From assembly GCA_902492505.1 (NCBI GenBank), contig CABULU010000022.1, positions 1-31,110 of the forward strand: a stretch of 31,110 nucleotides of DNA. Direction: 5' to 3'. The translations under genes were made by a program, and so were the position numbers. Of this stretch, positions 7,481 through 15,609 are shown piece after piece. The stretch is from an uncultured Eubacteriales bacterium. GTDB taxonomy: Bacteria; Bacillota; Clostridia; Oscillospirales; QAKW01. Positions within the stretch are counted from its first letter, which is position 1. The number at the start of each line of letters is the position of its first letter. Below the pieces are notes generated by a model. That model had not been told where the DNA came from. It was given only the letters and a program-made list of their open reading frames with translations, and ran no database searches.

Positions 7481-7497
7481 GTTGAGCTTGACTCAAC
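7481..7497 (+). other. Hairpin between rpsJ and rplC
   Basis: GTTGAG (7481-7486) and CTCAAC (7492-7497) form a perfect 6-bp stem over a CTTGA loop, ending nine bases before the rplC ribosome binding site. No T tract follows, so it is not a terminator. The rpsJ-rplC gap of 63 bases is longer than most gaps in the operon. A processing or protein-binding role is possible but not shown. Confidence 0.4.
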
Positions 7498-7521
7498 CAA
7501 TAACCTAAGGAGGAAAAGAAA

Positions 7522-8157
7522 GTGAAAAAAGGTATTATCGGAAAGAAAATCGGAATGACTCAGGTTTTTGACGAAACCGGAAACGTTATTCCGGTAACCG
7601 TAATTCAGGCCGGTCCCTGTACTGTTGTACAGAAGAAAACCGCTGAGAAGGACGGCTACTCATCGGTTCAGCTCGGCTTTGCAGACGAGAAGGAAAACCG
7701 GGTAACCAAGCCTATGAAGGGTCACTTTGACAAGGCGGGCGTTGGTTACAAAAAAGTTTTGAAAGAGTTCAGACTTGAAGACGCCGAGTCGCTAAATGTC
7801 GGCGACGTTATCAGCGTAGATACATTTGAGGTCGGCGCAGGCGTTGATGTTACCGGTATTTCAAAGGGTAAAGGCTTTGCCGGTACGATTAAGCGCTATA
7901 ACGGTCGCCGCGGACCAATGACGCACGGCGGCGGTCCGACTCACAGACATGCGGGCTCCATGGGCGCATGTTCTTCGCCTTCGAGAATTTATAAAGGCAA
8001 GAAAATGCCCGGACACATGGGTGCCGTAAGAGTAACAGTTCAAAATCTTGATGTTGTTAAGGTTGATACTGAGAACAATCTGCTCGTAGTTAAGGGCGCG
8101 ATTCCCGGTCCCAAGGGTTCTGTCGTAACCGTAAAGAGCACTGTTAAAATCGGTTAA
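7522..8157 (+). CDS. rplC: 50S ribosomal protein L3
   Basis: The 211-residue protein is L3 (uL3), an early assembly protein that reaches the peptidyl-transferase centre. KGIIGKKIGMTQVF opens the protein, and the central extension GFAGTIKRYNGRRGP..HGGGPTHRHAGSMG..SPSRIYKGKKMPGHMG (about 119-167) is intact. It starts with GTG; the AAGGAGG at 7507-7513 has good spacing, and the next in-frame ATG would remove the conserved first strand. Seventeen bases separate its stop from rplD. Confidence 0.98.
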   Translation: MKKGIIGKKIGMTQVFDETGNVIPVTVIQAGPCTVVQKKTAEKDGYSSVQLGFADEKENRVTKPMKGHFDKAGVGYKKVLKEFRLEDAESLNVGDVISVDTFEVGAGVDVTGISKGKGFAGTIKRYNGRRGPMTHGGGPTHRHAGSMGACSSPSRIYKGKKMPGHMGAVRVTVQNLDVVKVDTENNLLVVKGAIPGPKGSVVTVKSTVKIG

Positions 8158-8174
8158 GAAGGAGGTAAAAAATA

Positions 8175-8795
8175 ATGGCTACTATTGATGTTTTGAACAT
8201 GAATGGCGAAAAGGTTTCAACAATGGAACTTTCCGATTCGATCTTTGCCATTGAGGTAAACAAGCCTGCAATGCACATGGCGGTTACAAATTACCTCGCA
8301 AACCAGAGACAGGGTACCCAGTCTGCGCTTACCCGCGCGGAGGTTTCCGGCGGCGGTAAAAAGCCATGGAGACAAAAGGGCACCGGTCATGCAAGACAGG
8401 GCTCGACAAGAAGCCCGCAGTGGACGCACGGCGGTATTGTGTTTGCTCCCAAGCCACGCGATTATCGCTTCGCTATGAATAAAAAGCTTAAGAGACTTGC
8501 TCTTAAATCAGCGTTCTCTTCAAAGCTGGCTGAAGGCAAACTTATTGTTGTTGACAACATTGCAGTAGATGAATATAAGACAAAGACAATCGTAGGCATG
8601 CTTGATAAAATGGATGTTAAAAAGGCTCTTATCGTAAACGGTGAGCTTAACAAGTGCTTTGTAAAGAGCGCTTCCAATATCCAGGGTATAAAGACTGCGC
8701 TTACGAATACTATCAATACTTACGATATCCTCAAGTATGACAAGCTCATTCTTACAGCGGATGCCGTTAAGAAAATTGAGGAGGTATATGCGTAA
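8175..8795 (+). CDS. rplD: 50S ribosomal protein L4
   Basis: The 206-residue protein is L4 (uL4). Its basic extended loop (about 53-95: TRAEVSGGGKKPWRQKGTGHARQG...THGGIVFAPKPRDY) lines the exit tunnel and is fully conserved. In E. coli, L4 is the autogenous repressor of the S10 operon, acting by attenuation and translation, which makes it a natural candidate ligand for the leader at 6802-7143; that link is inference. The last base of its TAA is the first base of the rplW ATG (8795). Confidence 0.98.
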   Translation: MATIDVLNMNGEKVSTMELSDSIFAIEVNKPAMHMAVTNYLANQRQGTQSALTRAEVSGGGKKPWRQKGTGHARQGSTRSPQWTHGGIVFAPKPRDYRFAMNKKLKRLALKSAFSSKLAEGKLIVVDNIAVDEYKTKTIVGMLDKMDVKKALIVNGELNKCFVKSASNIQGIKTALTNTINTYDILKYDKLILTADAVKKIEEVYA

Positions 8796-9088
8796 TGAAA
8801 TCAGTTTATGATATACTCCAGAAACCCATCATTTCGGAAAAATCGATGGGCGGTATGCAAAACAAAACATACGCTTTTAAGGTGGCGCTTGACGCTAACA
8901 AGATCGAAATAAAGGAAGCTGTTGAGAAGATTTTCGGCGTTGAGGTCGAGAAGGTTACAACAGTAAACTGCAAAGGCAAGGAAAAGAGAATGGGCGTACA
9001 CCGCGGCTTTACTTCCAAATCGAAGAAGGCTTACGTTAAGCTCACAGACAAGTCAAAGACAATTGAGTTCTTTGACGGAATGATGTAA
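8795..9088 (+). CDS. rplW: 50S ribosomal protein L23
   Basis: At 97 residues this is a standard bacterial L23 (uL23): it begins YDILQKPIISEKS, has the KIEIKEAVEKIFGVEVEKVTTVN core, and ends IEFFDGMM. L23 lies at the tunnel exit and provides the docking site for trigger factor and the signal recognition particle. Its start shares one base with the rplD stop, and a GAGG inside the end of rplD serves as ribosome binding site. A 13-base gap leads to rplB. Confidence 0.97.
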   Translation: MKSVYDILQKPIISEKSMGGMQNKTYAFKVALDANKIEIKEAVEKIFGVEVEKVTTVNCKGKEKRMGVHRGFTSKSKKAYVKLTDKSKTIEFFDGMM

Positions 9089-9101
9089 GGAGGGGTTTTA
9101 A

Positions 9102-9938
9102 ATGGCTATAAAAACATATAAACCTACTACTCCGGGAAGACGCCAGATGACAAATGTTGACTACAGCTGTCTTTCAAAGGCTGCTCCCGAAAAATCACTT
9201 CTTACCAAAGTTAAGAAGAATGCCGGACGCAACAGCTACGGCAGAATTACCGTTCGTCACCAGGGCGGCGGAAATAAAGTAAAGTACAGAATTATAGACT
9301 TCAAGAGAAACGGCAAGCTCGGCATGCCTGCTACCGTTGATTCGATTCAGTACGATCCCAACCGTTCGGCATTCATAGCTCTTATTAAGTATGAAGACGG
9401 TCAGAAGGCGTATATAATATGTCCGGAGGGTCTGTCTGTCGGCGATACAATAGTTGCTTCTGCGGACGCTGATATCAAGCCCGGAAATACACTACCAATC
9501 GACAGCATTCCCGTAGGTACGTTTATATACAATATCGAGCTTCATCCAGGTAAGGGTGCGCAGCTTGTCCGCTCTGCCGGAAATTCTGCACAGCTTATGG
9601 CTAAGGAAAACGGCTATGCTCAGGTTCGTCTACCCTCCGGTGAGGTTCGCCTTATAAAGCTTAACTGCACCGCCACAATCGGTGTCGTATCCAATGGCGA
9701 TCACTCAAACGTTTCTATCGGTAAAGCCGGTAAAAAGCGTCATATGGGCATAAGACCGACAGTTCGCGGTTCAGTTATGAACCCCTGTGATCATCCGCAC
9801 GGCGGTGGTGAGGGCAAGTCCCCTATCGGTCGTCCCGGCCCTGTAACCCCGTGGGGCAAGCCTACACTCGGTTATAAGACGCGTTCTAAGAAGAACAGAA
9901 CAGATAAATTTATCGTTAAGCGTCGCAACGACGCATAA
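9102..9938 (+). CDS. rplB: 50S ribosomal protein L2
   Basis: The 278-residue protein is L2 (uL2), needed for subunit association and peptidyl-transferase activity. It begins with AIKTYKPTTPGRRQMT. The near-invariant HPHGGGEG motif is at 231-238, with H231 equivalent to the histidine implicated in peptidyl transfer, followed by the basic tail GYKTRSKKNRTDKFIVKRR. AAGGAGG lies just before the ATG. No unusual insertions. Confidence 0.98.
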   Translation: MAIKTYKPTTPGRRQMTNVDYSCLSKAAPEKSLLTKVKKNAGRNSYGRITVRHQGGGNKVKYRIIDFKRNGKLGMPATVDSIQYDPNRSAFIALIKYEDGQKAYIICPEGLSVGDTIVASADADIKPGNTLPIDSIPVGTFIYNIELHPGKGAQLVRSAGNSAQLMAKENGYAQVRLPSGEVRLIKLNCTATIGVVSNGDHSNVSIGKAGKKRHMGIRPTVRGSVMNPCDHPHGGGEGKSPIGRPGPVTPWGKPTLGYKTRSKKNRTDKFIVKRRNDA

Positions 9939-9959
9939 GCCGGAAGGAGGATTATTTAA

Positions 9960-10232
9960 ATGGGTAGAAGCGTTAAAAAAGGACCGTTTGTCGATCCTAA
10001 GCTTTTAGCAAAAGTACAGAAATTAAACGAAACCGGCGAAAAAGTGGTGCTCAAGAGCTGGTCGAGAGCATCGACGATATTCCCGGACTTTGTCGGACAT
10101 ACAGTTGCAATTCACGATGGCAGAAAGCACGTTCCGGTTTATGTAACCGAGGACATGGTGGGTCACAAATTTGGTGAATTTGCTCCGACAAGAACGTTCA
10201 GAGGCCATGCTGGCTCAAAGACTACAAAGTAA
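9960..10232 (+). CDS. rpsS: 30S ribosomal protein S19
   Basis: S19 (uS19), 90 residues: GRSVKKGPFVDPKLL at the start, then KSWSRASTIFPDFVGHTVAIHDGRKHVPVYVTEDMVGHKFGEF with the terminal PTRTFRGH. It forms a complex with S13 in the 30S head and contacts the tRNA region and bridges to the 50S. GGAAGGAGG stands ten bases before the ATG. Confidence 0.97.
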   Translation: MGRSVKKGPFVDPKLLAKVQKLNETGEKVVLKSWSRASTIFPDFVGHTVAIHDGRKHVPVYVTEDMVGHKFGEFAPTRTFRGHAGSKTTK

Positions 10233-10252
10233 GGGGCAAGGAGGAAATATAA

Positions 10253-10591
10253 ATGCAGGCAAAAGCACATTTAAAATATCTCAGAATCTCTCCCCGCAAG
10301 GTCGGTGTGGTTCTTGATCTTATAAGAAACAAACCGGCAAAGTATGCTATGGCTGTTCTCAAAAACACGCCGAAGGCAGCGTCGGAGCCGCTTGCAAAGC
10401 TGCTTAAAAGCGCAATGGCCAACGCTGAAAACAACTACGGTATGAATACGGATAATCTTTATGTAGCGGAGTGCTACGTTGGACCGGGTCCGATTCTCAA
10501 GAGAATTATGCCCAGGGCACAGGGAAGAGCGTTCAGAATAAACAAGAGAACTTCTCATGTTACAATTGTATTAGAGGAGAAGGAGGCATAA
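10253..10591 (+). CDS. rplV: 50S ribosomal protein L22
   Basis: This 112-residue L22 (uL22) has the expected N-terminal KYLRISPRKVGVVLDLIR and the tunnel-constriction hairpin PRAQGRAFRINKRTSH (87-102). Macrolide-resistance deletions or duplications in other bacteria map to this hairpin; here it appears unmodified. Only one base separates its stop from the rpsC start, whose AGGAGAAGGAGG site lies inside the end of rplV, implying coupled synthesis of L22 and S3. Confidence 0.97.
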   Translation: MQAKAHLKYLRISPRKVGVVLDLIRNKPAKYAMAVLKNTPKAASEPLAKLLKSAMANAENNYGMNTDNLYVAECYVGPGPILKRIMPRAQGRAFRINKRTSHVTIVLEEKEA

Positions 10592-10592
10592 A

Positions 10593-11267
10593 ATGGGACA
10601 GAAAGTACATCCGCACGGAATGAGAGTCGGTGTTATTAAAGGCTGGGATTCAAGATGGATATCCAAAGACGGTCTTACAGGTGACCTTATACTTGAAGAC
10701 TACAATATCCGTGAGTACCTGAAAAAGAAATACTATGACGCCGGTATCCCCAAAATAGAGATTGAACGCAGCACTGACGGTAAGAGCATAAAGGTATTCC
10801 TCTCCTGCTCAAAGCCCGGTCTTGTAATAGGACGCGGCGGCGTTGAAATTGAAAAGCTTAAAAATGAGCTTGTAAAGCTTACAGGCAAAAAAGTTGATAT
10901 AAAAATTGTAGAGGTTAAAAATATCGACATGAATTCTCAGCTGGTTGCAGAGAGCTGCGCGGCACAGCTTGAGAAAAGAATGGCGTTCAGACGTGTTATG
11001 AAGCAGGCAATCGGCAGAACGATGCGCGCAGGAGCTAAGGGTATTAAGATAATGGTTTCCGGCAGACTTAACGGCGCTGAAATCGCCAGAAGTGAGACAT
11101 ACCATGAGGGCACTATTCCGCTTCAGACACTCAGGGCAGACATTGATTACGGTTTTACCGAGGCAAATACTACTTACGGAAAAATCGGCGTTAAGGTTTG
11201 GATCTATAAGGGCGAAATTCTTGCCGATGTGAAGAGAACACCTAAGAAAGAAGGAGGCGCTAAGTAA
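10593..11267 (+). CDS. rpsC: 30S ribosomal protein S3
   Basis: The 224-residue protein is S3 (uS3). It contains MGQKVHPHGMRVG, a type II KH RNA-binding domain with GLVIGRGG (76-83, the GxxG loop), and the C-terminal domain ending TPKKEGGAK. S3 forms part of the mRNA entry tunnel with S4 and S5 and contributes to mRNA unwinding. Its TAA shares its last A with the ATG of rplP (11267). Confidence 0.98.
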   Translation: MGQKVHPHGMRVGVIKGWDSRWISKDGLTGDLILEDYNIREYLKKKYYDAGIPKIEIERSTDGKSIKVFLSCSKPGLVIGRGGVEIEKLKNELVKLTGKKVDIKIVEVKNIDMNSQLVAESCAAQLEKRMAFRRVMKQAIGRTMRAGAKGIKIMVSGRLNGAEIARSETYHEGTIPLQTLRADIDYGFTEANTTYGKIGVKVWIYKGEILADVKRTPKKEGGAK

Positions 11268-11704
11268 TGCTGATTCCTAAGAGAGTTAAGTACAGAAAGG
11301 TACAGAGGGGCCGCATGAAGGGTAAGGCTACCCGCGGCAACACTATTGCTTACGGTGAATTCGGTCTTGTGGCTACTGAGCCGGCATGGATTACAAACAA
11401 CCAGATTGAGGCTGCACGTATCGCAATGACAAGATATCTCAAAAGAGGCGGTCGCGTTTGGATAAAAATATTCCCCGACAAGCCTGTAACGCAGAAACCC
11501 GCTGAGACCCGAATGGGTTCCGGTAAAGGTTCGGTAGAGTACTGGGTAGCAGTTGTAAAGCCCGGCAGAGTCCTCTTTGAAATCGCAGATGTATCCGAGG
11601 AGCAGGCAAGAGAGGCTATGCGCCTTGCCATGCACAAGCTTCCTATTAAATGTAAGTTTGTGTCAAAGGCTTCTTTGGAGCAGACAGCGGCGGGCAAAAA
11701 TTAA
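11267..11704 (+). CDS. rplP: 50S ribosomal protein L16
   Basis: L16 (uL16), 145 residues, is recognisable from MLIPKRVKYRKVQRGRMKG, EFGLVATEPAWITNNQIEAAR and PVTQKPAETRMGSGKGSVEYWVA. It is a late assembly protein beside the A-site tRNA elbow. The ribosome binding site (AAGGAGG) lies inside the rpsC coding region. A 43-base gap with a small CGGTG-TTTT-CACCG hairpin (11708-11721) separates it from rpmC. Confidence 0.98.
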   Translation: MLIPKRVKYRKVQRGRMKGKATRGNTIAYGEFGLVATEPAWITNNQIEAARIAMTRYLKRGGRVWIKIFPDKPVTQKPAETRMGSGKGSVEYWVAVVKPGRVLFEIADVSEEQAREAMRLAMHKLPIKCKFVSKASLEQTAAGKN

Positions 11705-11747
11705 GCGCGGTGTTTTCACCGGACTTTAGGAAAGGATTGGTTATAAC

Positions 11748-11948
11748 ATGAAAGCAAGTGCACTCAGAGAATTGAGCGCAGCTGAGCTGGAAAACAAGCT
11801 CAGCGAGCTTAAAAAAGAGCTTTTTAATCTTAAATTTCAACATTCTACAAACCAGCTTGAAAACCCGCAGCGTATAGTAGCCGTTAAGAAGGACATTGCG
11901 AGGGTAAACACCCTTATACGTCAGCTTGAGCTGCAGGAAAGCAAGTAA
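11748..11948 (+). CDS. rpmC: 50S ribosomal protein L29
   Basis: This 66-residue L29 (uL29) is a two-helix protein: LRELSAAELENKLSELKKELFNLKFQHSTNQLENPQRI is the classic signature, followed by the RVNTLIRQLEL helix. It binds near the tunnel exit next to L23. The ribosome binding site, AGGAAAGGA, is weaker and farther from the ATG than those of its neighbours. Confidence 0.96.
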   Translation: MKASALRELSAAELENKLSELKKELFNLKFQHSTNQLENPQRIVAVKKDIARVNTLIRQLELQESK

Positions 11949-11975
11949 TTTTCTTGGAAAAGGAGGAAAAATCAA

Positions 11976-12230
11976 ATGGAAAGAACACTCAGAAAAACAA
12001 GAGTTGGTATCGTTGTCAGCGATAAGATGGATAAGACTGTCGTTGTTGCGATCAAGGACAACGTGAAGCATCCTTTGTACAAGAAAGTTATAAAAAATAC
12101 TTATAAACTCAAGGCGCACGACGAGAAAAACGAGTGCGGTATCGGTGATACAGTTGAGGTTATGGAGACAAGACCGCTTTCTAAAGACAAAAGATGGAGA
12201 CTTGTTAGAATAATCGAGAAGGCTAAATAA
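11976..12230 (+). CDS. rpsQ: 30S ribosomal protein S17
   Basis: S17 (uS17), 84 residues, an OB-fold protein that binds 16S rRNA early in assembly. The sequence shows RKTRVGIVVSDKMDKTVVVAI, HPLYKKVIKNTYKLKAHDE and GIGDTVEVMETRPLSKDKRWRLV, all typical. AAGGAGG precedes the ATG. Confidence 0.97.
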   Translation: MERTLRKTRVGIVVSDKMDKTVVVAIKDNVKHPLYKKVIKNTYKLKAHDEKNECGIGDTVEVMETRPLSKDKRWRLVRIIEKAK

Positions 12231-12261
12231 TTAACTAAAATTAAGCAAGGAGGACAAAATC

Positions 12262-12630
12262 GTGGTACAACAGCAGACATATCTTAAAGTTGCTGACAAC
12301 ACCGGTGCAAAAGAGCTTATGTGCATCAGAGTGCTTGGCGGCACGAGAAGAAGATACGCAGGTATCGGCGATGTAATTGTTTGTTCTGTAAAAAAAGCGG
12401 CACCGGGCGGCACAGTTAAAAAGGGCGATGTTGTTAAGGCAGTCGTCGTTCGCACCGTCAAAGGCGTAAAAAGAGCAGACGGCTCATTCATCAGATTCGA
12501 TGAGAATGCAGCGGTTATCATAAAAGAAGATAAAACCCCCAGAGGCACACGTATCTTCGGACCGGTAGCCAGAGAGCTGCGCGATAAGGAATACACGAAA
12601 ATTCTGTCGCTTGCTCCCGAAGTGCTTTAA
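12262..12630 (+). CDS. rplN: 50S ribosomal protein L14
   Basis: The 122-residue L14 (uL14) begins at GTG (12262), placed by the AAGGAGG at 12246-12252; the N-terminus VQQQTYLKVADNTGAKELMCIRVLGG is family-typical and would be lost with a later start. It lies at the 50S interface and forms bridges with the 30S; in other bacteria the silencing factor RsfS binds it. In E. coli this is the first gene of the separate spc operon; here no promoter is obvious in the 31-base gap. Confidence 0.97.
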   Translation: MVQQQTYLKVADNTGAKELMCIRVLGGTRRRYAGIGDVIVCSVKKAAPGGTVKKGDVVKAVVVRTVKGVKRADGSFIRFDENAAVIIKEDKTPRGTRIFGPVARELRDKEYTKILSLAPEVL

Positions 12631-12644
12631 GGAGGAATCTGAAA

Positions 12645-12968
12645 ATGAGTAAATTACACGTTAAGAAGGGTGACACCGTTCTTGTTCTGTCCGGTAAAAG
12701 CCGTGGTAAGCAGGGCAAGGTCTTGGAGGTATCTCCCAAGGAAGGCAAAGTAATAGTTGAAAAAGCCAATATGGTGACAAAGCACGTTAAACCCCGCCGT
12801 CAGGGTGAGGCCGGCGGCAGAATAGAGGCAGAGGGCGCGATTTACGCCTGTAAGGTTCAGGTTATCTGCCCCAAGTGCAAAATGCCTACGAGAATCGGTT
12901 ATAAGGTTCTTGAGGACGGCAAAAAGGTCAGAGTTTGTAAGAACCCCGACTGCAAGGAAATATTTTAA
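12645..12968 (+). CDS. rplX: 50S ribosomal protein L24, cysteine-containing form
   Basis: The 107-residue L24 (uL24) has the KOW motif near the N-terminus (KKGDTVLVLSGKSRGKQGKVLEV) and the usual VTKHVKP strand. Its C-terminal part carries CPKC (75-78) plus C98 and C103, laid out like a small zinc ribbon; C69 is an extra cysteine. L24 starts 50S assembly. Zinc binding is inferred from spacing only. Neighbouring rpsN, rpmJ and rpsD also keep cysteine sets. Confidence 0.97.
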   Translation: MSKLHVKKGDTVLVLSGKSRGKQGKVLEVSPKEGKVIVEKANMVTKHVKPRRQGEAGGRIEAEGAIYACKVQVICPKCKMPTRIGYKVLEDGKKVRVCKNPDCKEIF

Positions 12969-12985
12969 GGGAGGAGTAACGGAAA

Positions 12986-13525
12986 ATGTCAAGAATTAAA
13001 GATCTATATAAAAACGATATTGCCCCCGCCCTTATGAAAAAATTTAACTACAAGAGCGTTATGCAGATTCCGAAGCTGGATAAAATCGTTATTAACGTCG
13101 GCTGCGGAGACGCCAAGGATAACAGCAAGGTTATTGCAAATGTCTGTGAGGAGCTTGCGCTTATCACAGGTCAGAAGGCCGTTCCCTGCGCTGCGAGAAA
13201 GTCGGTTGCCAACTTTAAAATTCGTGAAGGCATGGCAATCGGCGCTAAGGTTACGCTCAGAGGCGAGAAGATGTATGAGTTTGTCGATCGTCTTTTCAAT
13301 ATCGCGCTTCCCCGTGTACGTGACTTTCGCGGTATCAATCCCAACGCGTTTGACGGTCGCGGAAATTACGCTCTGGGCATAAAGGAGCAGCTGATTTTCC
13401 CCGAAATCGATTACGATAAGGTTGAGAAAATCAGAGGTATGGATGTTATTTTTGTAACAACAGCCGAAACTGACGAACAGGCTAAAGAGCTGCTCACACT
13501 TATGGGCGCTCCGTTTTCAAGATAA
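12986..13525 (+). CDS. rplE: 50S ribosomal protein L5
   Basis: L5 (uL5), 179 residues, binds 5S rRNA and the P-site tRNA region. Diagnostic stretches are LYKNDIAPALMKKFNYKSVMQIPKLDKIVINVG, TGQKAVPCAARKSVANFKIREGM, and the C-terminal IFPEIDYDKVEKIRGMDVIFVTTA. Full length. AAGGGAGGAG follows directly on the rplX stop. Confidence 0.98.
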   Translation: MSRIKDLYKNDIAPALMKKFNYKSVMQIPKLDKIVINVGCGDAKDNSKVIANVCEELALITGQKAVPCAARKSVANFKIREGMAIGAKVTLRGEKMYEFVDRLFNIALPRVRDFRGINPNAFDGRGNYALGIKEQLIFPEIDYDKVEKIRGMDVIFVTTAETDEQAKELLTLMGAPFSR

Positions 13526-13539
13526 GGGAGGGAATTTTA

Positions 13540-13725
13540 GTGGCTAAAAAGGCAATGATTTTAAAACAGCAGAAGACCCAGAAATTCTCTACAAGAGAGT
13601 ACAACAGATGCAAAATCTGCGGACGCCCGCATGCGTACCTCAGAAATTATGGCATTTGCAGAATATGCTTCAGAGAGCTGGCTTATGAAGGTCAAATCCC
13701 CGGAGTAAAGAAAGCAAGCTGGTAG
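13540..13725 (+). CDS. rpsN: 30S ribosomal protein S14, zinc-binding (type Z)
   Basis: At 61 residues this is the short, zinc-binding form of S14 (uS14), with C24, C27, C40 and C43 in two CxxC pairs (RCKICGRPHAYLRNYGICRICF). It packs near the 30S head with S3 and S10. It starts with GTG (13540) after GGGAGGG. No zinc-independent long S14 paralogue is in the window. Confidence 0.97.
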   Translation: MAKKAMILKQQKTQKFSTREYNRCKICGRPHAYLRNYGICRICFRELAYEGQIPGVKKASW

Positions 13726-13739
13726 AGGAGGAACGAAAA

Positions 13740-14138
13740 ATGCAGATTACAGACCCTATCGCCGATTTGCTCACAAGAATAAGAAACGCTAATTCGGCGA
13801 AACACGAAACAGTTGAAATCCCTGCGTCCAATACAAAGAAGGCAATCTGCCAGATCCTTCTTGATGAGGGTTATATCAAGGATATGAAAATTGTTGAGGA
13901 CGGACTTCAGGGCATTATCGTGCTTACTCTCAAGTACGGCGAAAAGAAGTCAAGAGTTATTCAGGGCCTCAAAAGAATATCCAAACCCGGACTTAGAATT
14001 TACGCCGGCAGCGATGAACTGCCCCGCGTAATGAGAGGTCTTGGCATAGCAATCGTATCAACCTCTAAAGGCGTTATGACAGACAAACAGGCAAGAAAAG
14101 CAGGCGTCGGCGGCGAAGTTCTTGCTTTCGTTTGGTAA
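13740..14138 (+). CDS. rpsH: 30S ribosomal protein S8
   Basis: S8 (uS8), 132 residues, begins DPIADLLTRIRNANSAKHETVEIPAS and ends STSKGVMTDKQARKAGVGGEVLAFVW, the usual C-terminal RNA-binding motif. In E. coli, S8 represses the spc operon by binding the rplE start region. I saw no clear 16S-helix-21 mimic near rplE here, but did not fold the RNA. Confidence 0.97.
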   Translation: MQITDPIADLLTRIRNANSAKHETVEIPASNTKKAICQILLDEGYIKDMKIVEDGLQGIIVLTLKYGEKKSRVIQGLKRISKPGLRIYAGSDELPRVMRGLGIAIVSTSKGVMTDKQARKAGVGGEVLAFVW

Positions 14139-14149
14139 GGAGGTACAAA

Positions 14150-14695
14150 ATGTCAAGAATAGGTAAGAAACCGATTACTGTTCCCTCCGGTGTTGATGTA
14201 AAGCTCGACGCCGATAACGTAATAACGGTAAAGGGTGGCAAGTTCACCCTCACGCAGCAGCTTCATAAGGATATGAAGGTGAACATAAACGGCAGCGAAA
14301 TCACGGTTGAGCGTCCGTCTGACGACAAGCTCCACCGCTCGCTTCACGGTCTTACAAGAACACTTATTTCAAATATGGTGGACGGAGTTACGACCGGTTA
14401 TAAAAAGACTCTTGCAATCAGCGGCGTAGGTTACAGAGCGCAGATGCAGGGGAAAAATCTGGTTATGAACCTCGGTTACTCGCACCAGGTAATTGTTGAG
14501 CCGGTTGAGGGTATCACCATCGAGGTGCCCGATCCCAACTCGGTAGTCATTTCCGGTGCTGATAAGCAGCTTGTGGGTCAGTTTGCGGCAAATGTAAGAA
14601 TGAAAAGACCTCCCGAGCCTTACAAGGGAGCAGGTATCAGATACGCTGATGAGGTCATCAAGCGTAAAGAAGGCAAAGCCGGTAAATCAAAATAA
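14150..14695 (+). CDS. rplF: 50S ribosomal protein L6
   Basis: L6 (uL6), 181 residues from the ATG at 14150, which follows the AAGGAGG at 14137-14143. An in-frame start 18 bases upstream (14132) would add VRRYK and overlap rpsH, and has no good site. Conserved stretches are SRIGKKPITVPSGVDV at the start and, near the C-terminus, GQFAANVRMKRPPEPYKGAGIRYADEVIKRKEGKAGK. L6 sits close to the sarcin-ricin loop. Confidence 0.97.
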   Translation: MSRIGKKPITVPSGVDVKLDADNVITVKGGKFTLTQQLHKDMKVNINGSEITVERPSDDKLHRSLHGLTRTLISNMVDGVTTGYKKTLAISGVGYRAQMQGKNLVMNLGYSHQVIVEPVEGITIEVPDPNSVVISGADKQLVGQFAANVRMKRPPEPYKGAGIRYADEVIKRKEGKAGKSK

Positions 14696-14713
14696 TAAAG
14701 GGAGGAAAATATT

Positions 14714-15073
14714 ATGGTTAAGAAACCTAACAGTAAAGCTGCAAGAATTAAGAGACATAAAAGAGTTCGTGCAAAAATTTCCGGAACCCCTGAATGCCCG
14801 CGTCTTTGCGTATTCCGTTCTGCAAAGCATATTTATGCTCAGGTTATTGACGATGTAAACGGTGTGACGCTTGCAAGTGCATCTACCATGGATAAGGACT
14901 TTGACGCTTACGGCGGCAATAAAGAAGCTGCTGCGAAGGTCGGCAAGACTGTTGCCGAGCGTGCGATTGCCAAGAACATAGAAACGGTCGTTTTCGACCG
15001 CGGCGGTTTTGTTTACACCGGCAGAGTTAAAGAGCTTGCAGAAGGCGCCCGTGAAGGCGGACTTAAATTCTAA
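14714..15073 (+). CDS. rplR: 50S ribosomal protein L18
   Basis: The 119-residue L18 (uL18) shows RHKRVRAKISGT-like basic N-terminal residues, PRLCVFRSAKHIYAQVIDD, and the terminal FDRGGFVYTGRVKELAEGAREGGLKF. It binds 5S rRNA with L5. GGGAGG precedes the ATG, and the order rplF-rplR-rpsE is standard. Confidence 0.97.
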   Translation: MVKKPNSKAARIKRHKRVRAKISGTPECPRLCVFRSAKHIYAQVIDDVNGVTLASASTMDKDFDAYGGNKEAAAKVGKTVAERAIAKNIETVVFDRGGFVYTGRVKELAEGAREGGLKF

Positions 15074-15091
15074 GTTAAGGAGACGGAAAAT

Positions 15092-15595
15092 ATGTCAAGT
15101 TTAATTGATCCGAGCACACTCGACCTCCAGGAGCGCGTAGTTTCACTTAACCGTGTATCCAAGACCGTTAAGGGCGGCAGAATCATGAAATTCTCCGCAC
15201 TTATCGTTGTGGGTGACGGAGCAGGTCATGTAGGAACAGGAATCGGCAAGGCTGCCGAGGTTCCGGAGGCTATCCGCAAAGGTATTGAGGATGCGAAGAA
15301 GAACATAGTTAAAATCAGCATGAAGGATACATCAATCCCTCATGAAGTAATCGGTAAGTACGACGCTTCAATGGTCGTTATGAAGCCGGCTGCTCCCGGT
15401 ACAGGCGTTATCGCCGGCGGCGCTGTTCGTGCGGTTGTCGAAATGGCAGGTATCAGAGATATCAGAACAAAGGCGCTGCGTTCACGCAATAAAATAAATG
15501 TGGTTCATGCTACAATAAACGGACTTAAATCTCTTGAAGACGCGGCTCAGGTTGCTGCAAGACGCGGTAAGACCGTTGAAGAGATTATGGATTAA
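15092..15595 (+). CDS. rpsE: 30S ribosomal protein S5
   Basis: S5 (uS5), 167 residues, has the double-stranded-RNA-binding-like N-domain (RVSKTVKGGRIMKFSALIVVGDGAGHVGTGIGKAAEVPEAIRKG, about 21-64) and a C-domain with PAAPGTGVIAGGAVRAVVEMAGI. It helps form the mRNA entry tunnel and affects decoding accuracy; the spectinomycin loop (around VKGG) looks ordinary. Confidence 0.98.
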   Translation: MSSLIDPSTLDLQERVVSLNRVSKTVKGGRIMKFSALIVVGDGAGHVGTGIGKAAEVPEAIRKGIEDAKKNIVKISMKDTSIPHEVIGKYDASMVVMKPAAPGTGVIAGGAVRAVVEMAGIRDIRTKALRSRNKINVVHATINGLKSLEDAAQVAARRGKTVEEIMD

Positions 15596-15609
15596 GGGAG
15601 GCTATTTTA

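Noticed and set aside
14132..14149. Upstream start for L6 (adding VRRYK)
   Set aside because: It overlaps the end of rpsH, lacks a ribosome binding site and departs from the conserved SRIGKKPI start.
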